Made by a program: the position numbers and the translations under genes. The notes beneath the pieces are model-generated. The model worked only from the letters and a program-made list of their open reading frames with translations, did not search any database and was not told where the DNA came from. From contig JACYUE010000001.1 of the NCBI GenBank assembly GCA_014841595.1, positions 1,040,995-1,104,994 on the forward strand: 64,000 bases of DNA, in the 5' to 3' direction. This document shows, piece after piece, positions 1 through 8,756 of the stretch. Position 1 is the first letter of the stretch. The number at the start of each line of letters is the position of its first letter. This DNA comes from Oxalobacteraceae sp. CFBP 8761. GTDB taxonomy: Bacteria > Pseudomonadota > Gammaproteobacteria > Burkholderiales > Burkholderiaceae_D.

Positions 1-218
1 AGTTCGAGCTGTTCGGCCACCTGCGGACGCGAGCCGTGCACCAGCACGATCCGGATGCCCAGGCCGACCAGCAGTGACAAGTCCTGCGCCAGTACTGGTA
101 GTGCGCCGGCAGCAACGAGCTCGCCGGGGAAGGCGACCACGAAGGTCTTGCCGCCGAATGCGTGAATGTACGGCGCGACCGAGCGCAGCCACTGGACGAA
201 TTGGGTAGGAGTTTCCAT
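1..218 (-). CDS. argA: Amino-acid N-acetyltransferase (N-acetylglutamate synthase), N-terminal part only
   Basis: This is the first ~72 codons of a gene that runs off the left edge. The product would make N-acetylglutamate from glutamate and acetyl-CoA, the first step of arginine synthesis. The visible protein reads METPTQFVQWLRSVAPYIHA and continues with FGGKTFVVAFPGE and IVLVHGSRPQV, the start of the amino-acid-kinase-like domain of ArgA/ArgB proteins. An in-frame ATG three codons further upstream (225-227) is an alternative start; neither has a clear Shine-Dalgarno. It is divergent from hrpA. The acetyltransferase (GNAT) domain that separates ArgA from ArgB lies outside the window, so ArgA is preferred from the N-terminal sequence and context. 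Confidence 0.8.
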   Translation of the reverse strand, partial: METPTQFVQWLRSVAPYIHAFGGKTFVVAFPGELVAAGALPVLAQDLSLLVGLGIRIVLVHGSRPQVAEQLE

Positions 219-225
219 TTGCCGC

Positions 226-233
226 ATTATAAT
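226..233. promoter_or_regulatory. Candidate -10 boxes of the argA/hrpA divergent promoters
   Basis: The palindromic stretch ATTATAAT contains TATAAT on both strands (228-233 on plus, 226-231 on minus). It lies 40 bases before the hrpA start and just before the argA start. I see no convincing -35 box for either direction. If the minus-strand box is used, argA would have almost no leader. Confidence 0.3.
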
Positions 234-272
234 TCGCTGCGCGATGTGCGCACCAAAACCTTGTAAAAATCA

Positions 273-3200
273 ATGTCTGAACAGAGTAACAAGCCTTCGC
301 AACGACCGGCGCGCGCCGTAGACGCCACTTCCAATGCCACCGCGGCCCCTGCACCTGCCCAGCCACGTCCACGCCGCGCGCGTGGCGACGGGCAGCCACG
401 CCAGCAGCTGCCGCACCGCGAGGATGTGCCACGCGAGCGCAATCCGCTGCCGCCGATTACCTTTCCCGAAGACTTGCCGGTCTCGGGCCGGCGCGCTGAA
501 ATCGCCAGGGCGATCCAGGAAAACCAGGTCGTCATCGTCTCGGGCGAAACCGGGTCGGGCAAGACGACCCAGCTGCCGAAGATCTGCCTGGAACTGGGCC
601 GCGGCAGCAAGGGCCTGATCGGCCACACGCAGCCACGCCGGATCGCCGCGTCGTCCACCGCCAAGCGCATCGCGCAGGAACTGGGGACGCCACTGGGCGA
701 GCACGTGGGCTTCAAGGTGCGCTTCAACGACACGCTGCAAAAGGGCGCGTCGGTCAAGCTGATGACCGACGGTATCCTGCTGGCCGAAACGCAGACCGAT
801 CCGCTGCTGCGCAACTACGACACGATCATCATCGACGAGGCGCACGAGCGCAGTCTGAACATCGACTTCTTGCTCGGCTACCTGAAGCAGCTGATGCCGC
901 GCCGGCCGGACCTGAAGATCATCATCACGTCGGCGACGATCGACGCCGAGCGCTTCGCGCGCCACTTCGGCAAGGGCGATGGCGCCGACTTGAAACCGGC
1001 GCCGGTGATCGAAGTATCTGGTCGCCTGTATGCTGTGGAGGTACGTTATCGCGCGGTCGATCGTGATCCGGTCGTGGGTGTTAATACGCCCAAGCCCGGC
1101 GAGACGCCGAATCTCGCGCCAAAGGCACAAGCCGCGCGCGACAAACGCGACCTGATGGATGCGGTGGTCGATGGCGTCGATGAAGTGTGCCGCCTGGGGC
1201 AGGGCGACGTGCTCGTGTTCTTGCCGGGCGAGCGCGAGATCCGCGATTGCGCCGAGGCGCTGCGCAAGCACCATCCGCCGCATGTCGAGATCCTGCCGCT
1301 GTTCGCGCGCCTGTCGGTCGAAGAGCAGGATCGCGTGTTCCGCACGACGAATGCGCGCCGCATCGTGTTGTCGACCAACGTGGCCGAGACGTCGCTGACC
1401 GTGCCGGGCATTCGCTATGTGGTCGACACGGGTCTGGCGCGTGTAAAGCGCTACAGCTTCAGGAACAAGGTCGAGCAGTTGCAGGTCGAGCCGATCGCGC
1501 AGTCGGCCGCCAACCAGCGCGCCGGCCGCTGCGGCCGTGTGGCCGATGGCGTCTGTATCCGCCTGTTCGAAGAAGACGATTTCCTCAAGCGTCCCAAATT
1601 TACCGAACCCGAAATCCTGCGCTCGTCGCTGGCCGCCGTCATCCTGCGCATGAAGGCGCTGCGCCTGACGGACGTGGAGACCTTCCCGTTCATCGAGGCG
1701 CCGCAGGGCCGCGCGATCGCTGACGGCTACCAGCTGCTGCAAGAGGTTGGTGCGGTCGACGACACCAATGAACTGACGCCACTGGGCCGCAAGCTGGCCA
1801 AGCTGCCGCTCGACCCGCGTGTGGGCCGCATGATTCTCGCCGCGCTCGACAACGGGTGCCTGACCGAGATGCTGATCGTGGCCTCGGCTTTGTCAACGCA
1901 GGACCCGCGCGACCGTCCCATCGAGTACCAGCAGCAGGCCGACGAGAAGCACAAGAAGTTCGCCGACGAGCGCTCGGAGTTTCTCAGCTACCTGAAGATC
2001 TGGGCCTGGTTCGAAGACGCGATCGAGCACAAGAAAACCAATCGCCAGCTGCAGGAAAACTGCCGCGCCAACTTCCTGTCGCAGGTGCGCCTGCGCGAGT
2101 GGCGCGATGTGCATTCACAGCTGCTGACCATCGTGCGCGAGCAGGGCTGGCGCCTGAACGAGTCACCGGCAACCTACGAGCAGCTGCACATCTCGCTGCT
2201 CACCGGCCTGCTGGGCAATATCGGTTTCAAGGCCGAGGACGAGCAGGCCGGCATCTATCTGGGCGCACGCGGCATCAAGTTCCACATCTGGCCCGGCTCG
2301 ACGCTGGGCAAGAAGGCAGGGCGCTGGATCATGGCGGCCGAACTGGTCGAGACGACGCGCCTGTATGCGCGCACGATCGCGCAGATCCAGCCGGAGTGGG
2401 TCGAGAAGGTCGGCGCGCACCTCTTGAAAAAATCCTGGGGTGAGCCGCGCTGGGAGAAAAAGCAGGCGCAGGTCACGGCGCTCGAACGCGCGACGCTGCA
2501 CGGCATCGTCATCTACGGCGCGCGCCGCATCAACTACGGCCAGCGCAATCCAACCGAAGCGCGCGAGATCTTCATCCGCGACGCGCTGGTCGCGGGCGAC
2601 TACGAAACGCGCCTGCCGTTCTACATCCACAACCACAAGCTGGTGAAGGACATCGAGAACCTCGAGCACAAGTCGCGCCGCCAGGACGTGCTGGTGGACG
2701 ACCAGCTGATCGTGGCCTTCTACGACAGCGAGATCCCGCGCGACATCGTCAATGGCGCCGGTTTCGAGAAGTGGTACAAGGACGTCGCGCGCGAGAACCC
2801 GAAGCTGCTGTACCTGAACCGCGAAGAACTGATGCGGCACGAAGCGGCCGGCATCACCACCGAGCTGTTCCCGAAGACGATGACCGTCACCGGCATCGAG
2901 ATGGGGCTGTCGTACCACTTCGAGCCGGGCAGCGTGCGCGATGGCGTCACGCTCGCCGTGCCGCTGTTCGCGCTGAACCAGATTCCGCAGGAGCGCGCGG
3001 CGTGGCTGGTGCCGGGCATGATCAAGGAAAAGGTGCATCTGCTGCTCAAGTCACTGCCGCAAAAGCTGCGCCGTCACTGCGTGCCGCTGCCGGACTATGC
3101 GGCCAAGTTCGTCGAGCGCATCCACGCGGCCGGCACGTTCGGACGGGGCGACCTGATCGACGTGCTGATCGCCGACGTGCGCGCGCAGACCGGCACGCTG

Positions 3201-4388
3201 GTGCTGACGGCCGACTTCAAGATCGAGACGCTGCCAGCGCACATGTTCATGAACTTCAAGGTGATCGACGAGCATAGTCGCCAGCTGGACATGGGCCGCA
3301 ACCTGGCCACGCTGCAGGCCGAACTGGGCGGGCAGGCGCGCGAGAGTTTCCAGAAGATGGCCGAGTCGGCGCCGGCATCGAGCAGTTCGCTCGCGCGGTT
3401 GGCGCGGCCTGGCGCAATTGGTTCCGGCGCAGCGGCTACTGCTTCTGCTGCACCCGCCGCGGCGCCAACGGCCAAGGGCAAGGGCGCCCAGCCGGCCGCG
3501 CCGGCGGTGGCCTCGGCCAAAGGTGCATCGACGAGCAGCCAGCACACGGGCCTGACCGCCTGGACGTTTGGCGACTTGCCCGAGCTCCTGGAGATCAACC
3601 AGGGCAAGCTGACGCTGATCGGCTTCCCGGCGCTGGTCGACAAGATCACGCACTGCGATCTGGAAGTCTTCGACGACCCGAACGTGGCGGCGCGTACGCA
3701 CCGCGTGGGCCTGCGCCGTCTGTTCGCGCTGCAGTTCAAGGAGCAGCTCAAGTTCGCCGAGAAGAACATCCCCGGCCTGCAGGGCATGGGCATGCAGTTC
3801 ATGAGCCTGGGTTCGCAGGAAGACTTGCGCGACCAGATCGTGGCCAAGGCGATCGACATCGCCTGCCTGCAGGATCCGCTGCCGCTCAATGCGGCGCAGT
3901 TCAACGCGCGCCGTGACCAGGGCAAGGGCCGCATTGGACTCTTGATCAACGAGGTGGCGCGCCTGGCGGGTCAGGTGCTGGCTGAATTCCACGGCATGCC
4001 CAAGCGCGTGCAGACCCTGCCGCAGGCGGTGTCGGCGGACATCATGGGGCAGTTGCAGGCGCTCGTGCACAAGCGCTTCATCGCGGACAACGAGTACAGC
4101 CAGCTGGCGCACTTCCCGCGCTACCTGAAGGGGATCAACGTGCGGCTGGAGAAGCTGCGCGGTAATCCGACGCGCGATGCGCAGCTGATGGCGGAGTGGC
4201 AGTCGGCAGCAGCGCAGTTCCAGCGCACACTGAAAAACATGGGGTCGAAGAACAACGATCCGCGCATGATCGAGTTCCGCTGGATGCTGGAAGAGTTGCG
4301 GGTGTCGCTGTTCGCGCAGGAGCTGAGAACGCCGATGCCGGTGTCGGCCAAGCGCTTGCAGAAGGTGTGGGAGTCGATGCAGCGGTAA
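273..4388 (+). CDS. hrpA: ATP-dependent RNA helicase HrpA (DEAH box)
   Basis: A 1371-residue superfamily 2 DEAH/RHA helicase, close in length to E. coli HrpA (about 1300). Motif I GETGSGKTT is at residues 91-99, the DEAH box at 188-191, and the SAT motif near 220. The C-terminal RecA domain carries the motif VI-like QRAGRCGR. After these come the winged-helix, ratchet and OB-fold regions and a long C-terminal HrpA-specific domain. An Ala/Pro-rich low-complexity stretch near residues 1040-1090 links the helicase core to the C-terminal domain. HrpA is thought to act in mRNA processing and in rescue of stalled or collided ribosomes. It is monocistronic here, divergent from argA, with no clear terminator after it. 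Confidence 0.95.
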   Translation: MSEQSNKPSQRPARAVDATSNATAAPAPAQPRPRRARGDGQPRQQLPHREDVPRERNPLPPITFPEDLPVSGRRAEIARAIQENQVVIVSGETGSGKTTQLPKICLELGRGSKGLIGHTQPRRIAASSTAKRIAQELGTPLGEHVGFKVRFNDTLQKGASVKLMTDGILLAETQTDPLLRNYDTIIIDEAHERSLNIDFLLGYLKQLMPRRPDLKIIITSATIDAERFARHFGKGDGADLKPAPVIEVSGRLYAVEVRYRAVDRDPVVGVNTPKPGETPNLAPKAQAARDKRDLMDAVVDGVDEVCRLGQGDVLVFLPGEREIRDCAEALRKHHPPHVEILPLFARLSVEEQDRVFRTTNARRIVLSTNVAETSLTVPGIRYVVDTGLARVKRYSFRNKVEQLQVEPIAQSAANQRAGRCGRVADGVCIRLFEEDDFLKRPKFTEPEILRSSLAAVILRMKALRLTDVETFPFIEAPQGRAIADGYQLLQEVGAVDDTNELTPLGRKLAKLPLDPRVGRMILAALDNGCLTEMLIVASALSTQDPRDRPIEYQQQADEKHKKFADERSEFLSYLKIWAWFEDAIEHKKTNRQLQENCRANFLSQVRLREWRDVHSQLLTIVREQGWRLNESPATYEQLHISLLTGLLGNIGFKAEDEQAGIYLGARGIKFHIWPGSTLGKKAGRWIMAAELVETTRLYARTIAQIQPEWVEKVGAHLLKKSWGEPRWEKKQAQVTALERATLHGIVIYGARRINYGQRNPTEAREIFIRDALVAGDYETRLPFYIHNHKLVKDIENLEHKSRRQDVLVDDQLIVAFYDSEIPRDIVNGAGFEKWYKDVARENPKLLYLNREELMRHEAAGITTELFPKTMTVTGIEMGLSYHFEPGSVRDGVTLAVPLFALNQIPQERAAWLVPGMIKEKVHLLLKSLPQKLRRHCVPLPDYAAKFVERIHAAGTFGRGDLIDVLIADVRAQTGTLVLTADFKIETLPAHMFMNFKVIDEHSRQLDMGRNLATLQAELGGQARESFQKMAESAPASSSSLARLARPGAIGSGAAATASAAPAAAPTAKGKGAQPAAPAVASAKGASTSSQHTGLTAWTFGDLPELLEINQGKLTLIGFPALVDKITHCDLEVFDDPNVAARTHRVGLRRLFALQFKEQLKFAEKNIPGLQGMGMQFMSLGSQEDLRDQIVAKAIDIACLQDPLPLNAAQFNARRDQGKGRIGLLINEVARLAGQVLAEFHGMPKRVQTLPQAVSADIMGQLQALVHKRFIADNEYSQLAHFPRYLKGINVRLEKLRGNPTRDAQLMAEWQSAAAQFQRTLKNMGSKNNDPRMIEFRWMLEELRVSLFAQELRTPMPVSAKRLQKVWESMQR

Positions 4389-4399
4389 TGACGGTGCAT

Positions 4400-4435
4400 G
4401 GTTGACAGCTTGGTTGACAGCTTGGTTGTCAGCCT
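4400..4435. repeat. Three tandem 12-bp repeats behind hrpA
   Basis: GGTTGACAGCTT occurs twice in perfect tandem (4400-4411, 4412-4423), followed by a third diverged copy (4424-4435). It sits in the 75-bp gap between the convergent hrpA and PRC-barrel genes. No function is evident; replication slippage is the simplest explanation. Confidence 0.7.
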
Positions 4436-4463
4436 GGCGCAGCCATGCAGCGTCGTCGTTCAG

Positions 4464-5126
4464 TTACCCGATATTGCTGCCCCGGATCCGGCTCAGATCA
4501 TCGTCGTCGCCCAGGTTGCCGGCGCGTGGATCCAGACTCGCGCCCGAGCCCTGATTGAGCGACGAGTCGCTCATGCTGCTGCCCGATCCGGCAACACTCG
4601 CCGAACCGGCCGATCCTGCGCCCATGCTCGAGCCCATTGCGCCGCCGGCGTAGGTGCTGCTGCCGGTGGCCGCGCCGCCCATGCCAGCCGTTGGCACACC
4701 CGGGCCCATGGTCGGTGCGCCCGAACGCTGCGGGTCGGTGCCATAGAAATCGTGGACGTCGCCGGCCCAGATCGAGTCAGCCATGTCGGGCCACGCGTCC
4801 TTGTCGAAACCGGGCGCGGATTTCAGGCGGTCTTTTTCGATGCCCAGCACGAAACGTTTGTTGACCGTGTCGAGGTGCAGCGCCTGCCATGGCACGGCGA
4901 ACAGTTTTTCGCCCATGCCCAAAAAGCCGCCGAAGGCCAGCACGGCGTAGGCGACCTGACCGGTCTGCATGTCGAGCATGATTTCCTTGATCTCGCCAAG
5001 GTCTTCTTCGTTGGCATTGACAACATTTTCGCCAATCAAGGTATCAGCCCCCATCAGCGATGGTCCCGGACCTGCGATGGAGCTGTCCTTGTACATGCCA
5101 TATTTGTCGCGATCTGCGTAGCCCAT
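4464..5126 (-). CDS. PRC-barrel domain protein
   Basis: A 220-residue protein. The N-terminal half contains a PRC-barrel-like segment: LMGADTLIGENVVNANEEDL, then GEIKEIMLDMQTGQVAYAVL and LFAVPWQALHLD. This small beta-barrel occurs in RimM, photosynthetic reaction centres and many uncharacterised stress proteins. The last ~80 residues are a Gly/Ser/Ala/Met-rich low-complexity tail, probably disordered. The start at 5126 is chosen because GGAGGA lies 5 bases upstream; the longer open frame (to 5282) and the ATG inside the Shine-Dalgarno (5138) are less likely. No signal peptide. Convergent with hrpA, divergent from the helicase gene. The biochemical role is unknown; homologous proteins are often stress-induced. 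Confidence 0.8.
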   Translation of the reverse strand: MGYADRDKYGMYKDSSIAGPGPSLMGADTLIGENVVNANEEDLGEIKEIMLDMQTGQVAYAVLAFGGFLGMGEKLFAVPWQALHLDTVNKRFVLGIEKDRLKSAPGFDKDAWPDMADSIWAGDVHDFYGTDPQRSGAPTMGPGVPTAGMGGAATGSSTYAGGAMGSSMGAGSAGSASVAGSGSSMSDSSLNQGSGASLDPRAGNLGDDDDLSRIRGSNIG

Positions 5127-5368
5127 ATGTTCCTCCATGTGACGTTGTGAACAGTGCCCGCGGCCAACCCGATCTGGACTAACCGTCGCCCTGTCACGCC
5201 ATGGTAGGACGCTATTGGATTGGGGCGCGCGCGCCAGCGCTTTGGACCGGGTGCGTTCTCTGGCGATGGCAAAATGCAACAAACAATACTAATGCGTTGC
5301 GGAAATACAATTTTACCGGTTTGCCTTGGAACGATCGGCTACATTGATGGATCGACAGGAATACGTTA

Positions 5369-7210
5369 ATGGCAATTCTCATCCCATCACTCAGCGCCTG
5401 CACGGCGCGCATGACCTCTGGTGAACGGCGCTTCGCTGTGCGCCTCGAAGACAAACTCGAAGATGACTATCTGTGCTGGTATGACGTGAGCATCGGCGCG
5501 CGTAACCAGCATCCCGACTTCATCGTGTTTCATCCTGCACGCGGCTTGCTGGTGCTGGAAGTAAAGGACTGGCGCCTCGGCACCCTGGTCAGTATCGACA
5601 AGCAGCACGCCGTGATCGTTACCGATGCGGGTACCAAGCAAGTCTTGAATCCGCTGGAGCAGGCGCGCCAGTATCTGTACGCCGTCACCAACAAGCTGGA
5701 AGGCGATCCGATGCTGATCTGGCCATCGGGTAGCTTGAAAGGGAAATTCTTCTTTCCCTACGGTTGTGGGGTCGTGCTGAGCAATATCACGCGCAAGCAA
5801 TTTGACGATGGCGCGTTGGGCGAGGTTCTTCCGGCGCACCTCGTTATTTGCCAGGACGAGATGACGGAGAGTGTGGACGACGAAGCGTTCCAGGCGCGGT
5901 TATGGGGGATGTTCCCGATCAAGTTCAAGATGAAGCTGTCGTTGCCGCAAATTGACCGTGTGCGCTGGCATATGTTTCCTGAAGTGCGTATTGGCGTTCA
6001 GGCCGATCCGTGCGAAGAACACGGCCAGATCAGTACGGAAATCCCGGACCTCATCCGTGTCATGGACCTGCAGCAAGAGCAGCTGGCGCGCAGCCTGGGT
6101 GAAGGGCATCGCGTGATTCACGGCGTGGCGGGTTCGGGCAAAACGCTGATCCTGGGTTATCGCGCCGAGCACCTCGCAAAGCTGAGCCAGCGGCCGATTG
6201 CGATCCTTTGCTACAACAAGACCCTGGCAGCCAAGCTGGCCGCCATGATCGAGCAAAAAGGGTTGGGCGATAAAATCGTGGCCATCAATTTCCACGCGTG
6301 GTGCATGCGCCAGCTTGACACCTATCACGTCGACAAGCCCGCTAAATCAGCCGATCTGGATGCTTATTTCGAGGCGTGCATCGATAGCGTGATCCGGGGC
6401 GTGGACAGCGATCTGATTCCCCGGGGGCAGTACGACGCCGTACTGATCGACGAGGGGCATGACTTCAAACCGGCCTGGTTCAAGCTGATCGTTCAAATGG
6501 TCAATCCTGAAACCAAATCGCTGCTGGTCTTGTACGACGATGCACAGTCGATTTATCACACGGCAAAGAAGCTGAAATTCTCGTTCTCGAGTGTTGGCGT
6601 GCACGCAGCAGGGCGCACCACCATCCTGAAACTCAATTATCGGAACACGGCTGAAATCCTGGCGGTGGCGCGCGCCTTTGCCGCCGAGCTGCTCACCGCG
6701 CACAATACCGAGGATGATGAAGCGCCGACGGTCCAGCCGATGAGCACAGGCCGGCATGGTCCGAAGCCGATTCTGGTGCAACTGCCAAGTCTGCAGAAAG
6801 AAGCTGAATTCCTGGCCGATAAACTCGTTGCGGCCAGCAAGACCGGCACGCCATGGGGCGAGATGGCGCTGATCTATCGGCGTTATGGCGTCGGTAAAGT
6901 GCTGGCCGAGGTATTGCAGCGGCGCGACATTCCGTTTCAATGGCAGCAGGCAAAAGGCATGGCCTATTCGCCGGTACACGACAGCGTCAAGCTGATCACC
7001 ATGCACAGCAGCAAGGGGCTGGAGTTTTCACTGGTGGGCATTCCCGGCCTTGGCGCCGAGTTGAAGGAAGAGGACATCGTCGAGGACGAGGCGCGCCTGC
7101 TGTATGTGGCGATGACCCGTGCCACACATGAGCTGGTAATGACGTGCGATGGCATCACACCCCACACAGACAAGCTCAAGCGCGCAATGACGGTGCTGGA
7201 AACAATGTAA
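5369..7210 (+). CDS. NERD nuclease-related domain fused to UvrD-like superfamily 1 helicase
   Basis: A 613-residue two-part protein. Residues ~15-130 form a NERD domain, related to Holliday-junction-resolvase-type nucleases, with the motif HPDFIVFHPARGLLVLEVKDW (the E-x-K pair of the nuclease fold). Residues ~215-613 are a compact SF1 helicase: Walker A GVAGSGKT, a DEGH Walker B variant (VLIDEGHDF), DDAQSIY (motif III-like), LNYRNT (motif IV), MHSSKGLEF (motif V) and YVAMTRA (motif VI). It lacks the large 2B insertions of UvrD/Rep. An AGGA sits ~10 bases before the ATG. Such fusions are thought to act in nucleic acid processing or defence, but no other defence gene is adjacent, so the role is open. 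Confidence 0.88.
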   Translation: MAILIPSLSACTARMTSGERRFAVRLEDKLEDDYLCWYDVSIGARNQHPDFIVFHPARGLLVLEVKDWRLGTLVSIDKQHAVIVTDAGTKQVLNPLEQARQYLYAVTNKLEGDPMLIWPSGSLKGKFFFPYGCGVVLSNITRKQFDDGALGEVLPAHLVICQDEMTESVDDEAFQARLWGMFPIKFKMKLSLPQIDRVRWHMFPEVRIGVQADPCEEHGQISTEIPDLIRVMDLQQEQLARSLGEGHRVIHGVAGSGKTLILGYRAEHLAKLSQRPIAILCYNKTLAAKLAAMIEQKGLGDKIVAINFHAWCMRQLDTYHVDKPAKSADLDAYFEACIDSVIRGVDSDLIPRGQYDAVLIDEGHDFKPAWFKLIVQMVNPETKSLLVLYDDAQSIYHTAKKLKFSFSSVGVHAAGRTTILKLNYRNTAEILAVARAFAAELLTAHNTEDDEAPTVQPMSTGRHGPKPILVQLPSLQKEAEFLADKLVAASKTGTPWGEMALIYRRYGVGKVLAEVLQRRDIPFQWQQAKGMAYSPVHDSVKLITMHSSKGLEFSLVGIPGLGAELKEEDIVEDEARLLYVAMTRATHELVMTCDGITPHTDKLKRAMTVLETM

Positions 7211-7331
7211 GTGTTGCGTAATCGCACGCCATGGAGCAGCCTGATGCCAGCAGGTAAGACTATGCGAACCAGCGTACAGAAGAGCTAAACGGCAATGGTT
7301 AATCTGCAAAGCAATACTTTGGAGAACAATC

Positions 7332-7433
7332 ATGACCGTCACCTCACGCTGCAACAACGCGGGGCCGCTGGGCCGCCGGATCCCGACCCGCCCGTTCGCG
7401 GCGTTGCTGGTGCGTCTGCTGCGCCGTCGCTGA
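7332..7433 (+). CDS. Possible 33-residue Arg-rich small protein
   Basis: An ATG at 7332 follows a good Shine-Dalgarno (GGAGA at 7321-7325, 6 bases upstream) and opens 33 codons. The product is strongly basic, with 8 arginines, and ends LLVRLLRRR after a hydrophobic stretch FAALLV. It lies 120 bp after the NERD-helicase gene on the same strand and is followed by a hairpin at 7451-7473. Support is limited to the ribosome-binding site, length and position. It could equally be a chance frame in GC-rich DNA. Function unknown. Confidence 0.35.
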   Translation: MTVTSRCNNAGPLGRRIPTRPFAALLVRLLRRR

Positions 7434-7450
7434 GCACGCAGGTTGTCTAG

Positions 7451-7473
7451 TCCACCCGGCAAGACCGGGCGGA
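7451..7473. terminator. Hairpin between convergent genes
   Basis: TCCACCCGG and CCGGGCGGA form a 9-bp stem (one G-U or A-C position depending on strand) around a 5-base loop. There is no run of T on either side, so intrinsic termination is doubtful; it may stabilise 3' ends. It sits between the small ORF and the SDR gene. Confidence 0.4.
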
Positions 7474-7488
7474 CATGCTAGTGGGCGC

Positions 7489-8529
7489 TTACGGCTGCCC
7501 GCCGCCACCTGCCACGCCATACACATGGCCGGTGGTGTAGCTCGATTCATCCGACGCCAGCGTGACATAGGTCGCCGCCAGTTCGGCTGGCTGGCCTGGA
7601 CGCTTCATCGGCGTGTCTTCCCCGAACTTTGCGCGGCCCTCCGGTGAATTGCCGCCCGCCAGTTGCAGCGGTGTCCATACCGGGCCCGGTGCTACCGCAT
7701 TGACCCGAATCCCTTTTGAGGCCATCTGCTTGGCCAGCGACTTGGTGAATGCTACCTCGAACGCCTTGGTCGACGCATAGTCGAGCAGTTTTTCCGGCGG
7801 ATCGTAGGCCGTCTGCGACGACGTGTTGATGATCACGCTGCCTGGCTTCATGTGCGGAATCGCTGCCTTGGTGATCCAGAACACCGCATACACATTGGTC
7901 TTGATCGTCCAGTCGAACTGTTCGCTGGTGATGTCGAGGATCGAGTCGTGGTTCTGCTGGCGCGCGGCATTGTTGACCAGGATGTCCAGGCCGCCGAGTT
8001 CGCGCACGGCGGTTTCCACCATCTTCTTGCAGAACGCTTCATCGCGGATATCGCCCGGTACAGCCACTGCCTTGCGGCCGGCGTCGCGGATCAGTTGCAT
8101 CACTTCGCGTGCATCCGGCTCTTCGGCCGGCAGGTAGCCGATCGCCACGTCCGCGCCTTCGCGCGCGTACGCGATCGCGGCAGCGCGGCCGATGCCCGAG
8201 TCGCCACCCGTGATCAGTGCCTTGCGGCCAGCAAGGCGGCCACTGCCGCGATAGGTGGTTTCGCCATGGTCAGGGCGCGGTGTCATCTTGCTGGCCAGGG
8301 CAGGCCATGGCTGATCCTGATTCGGAAACGGTGGACGCGGATAGCGCTTGGCCGCTTCGCGCGCGGCGCCGGCGGCCGGCTGGTTGCCGCCCGCGGCTTG
8401 CTGGGCCAGGGCCGGTACGGCAGCGGCCGAGGCGGCGACGCCGGCGGCCACGGTGCCGACGAACCGGCGGCGCGATGGCGCCATGTCTTGCGTGGTCTGG
8501 TTCTCGACCTTCTTGTCTTCCGAATGCAT
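7489..8529 (-). CDS. Tat-exported SDR-family oxidoreductase (YghA-like)
   Basis: A 346-residue NAD(P)-dependent short-chain dehydrogenase. The N-terminus carries a twin-arginine signal (SRRRFVGTVAAGVAASAAA) followed by an AxA-type cleavage site, so the enzyme is probably exported folded with its cofactor. The core has the Rossmann motif TGGDSGIGRA, NNAA at the active-site strand, and the catalytic Tyr-x-x-x-Lys in DYASTKAF. The sequence KMTPRPDHGE before the Rossmann fold and the closing TGHVYGVAGG match the YghA/YhxC branch of SDRs, whose true substrates are unknown. Monocistronic; no recognised regulatory site in the 227 bp before it. Confidence 0.88.
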   Translation of the reverse strand: MHSEDKKVENQTTQDMAPSRRRFVGTVAAGVAASAAAVPALAQQAAGGNQPAAGAAREAAKRYPRPPFPNQDQPWPALASKMTPRPDHGETTYRGSGRLAGRKALITGGDSGIGRAAAIAYAREGADVAIGYLPAEEPDAREVMQLIRDAGRKAVAVPGDIRDEAFCKKMVETAVRELGGLDILVNNAARQQNHDSILDITSEQFDWTIKTNVYAVFWITKAAIPHMKPGSVIINTSSQTAYDPPEKLLDYASTKAFEVAFTKSLAKQMASKGIRVNAVAPGPVWTPLQLAGGNSPEGRAKFGEDTPMKRPGQPAELAATYVTLASDESSYTTGHVYGVAGGGGQP

Positions 8530-8756
8530 GCTTGCTCCTTGAATGTGGTGGCAGGGTGCCGGTAGCGGTCACAATGTTGATAAAGATGTTAGTCGTTATC
8601 GAAAAGTCATGGTGTTCGGTAGCGGTGGAGCAATGTCTTGTGAGGGAAGTCAAAGACGCTTGAACGACAACAGGATGCGAGCTTCATCGCGGTGATGAAA
8701 ACTGAACTGGCGGGCCAGGCAGGTGTCGAACTCCGACTGTAACAAGGGAGCCCACC

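Noticed and set aside
270..1742. 490-codon open frame antisense to hrpA
   Set aside because: Shadow of the highly GC-biased hrpA reading frame; His/Arg/Gln-rich with no domain or start signal. The same holds for the other long antisense frames in this window.
8683..8699. TTCATC...GATGAA repeat before the transposase fragment as an IS end
   Set aside because: Too short, no counterpart at the other fragment and no target duplication seen.
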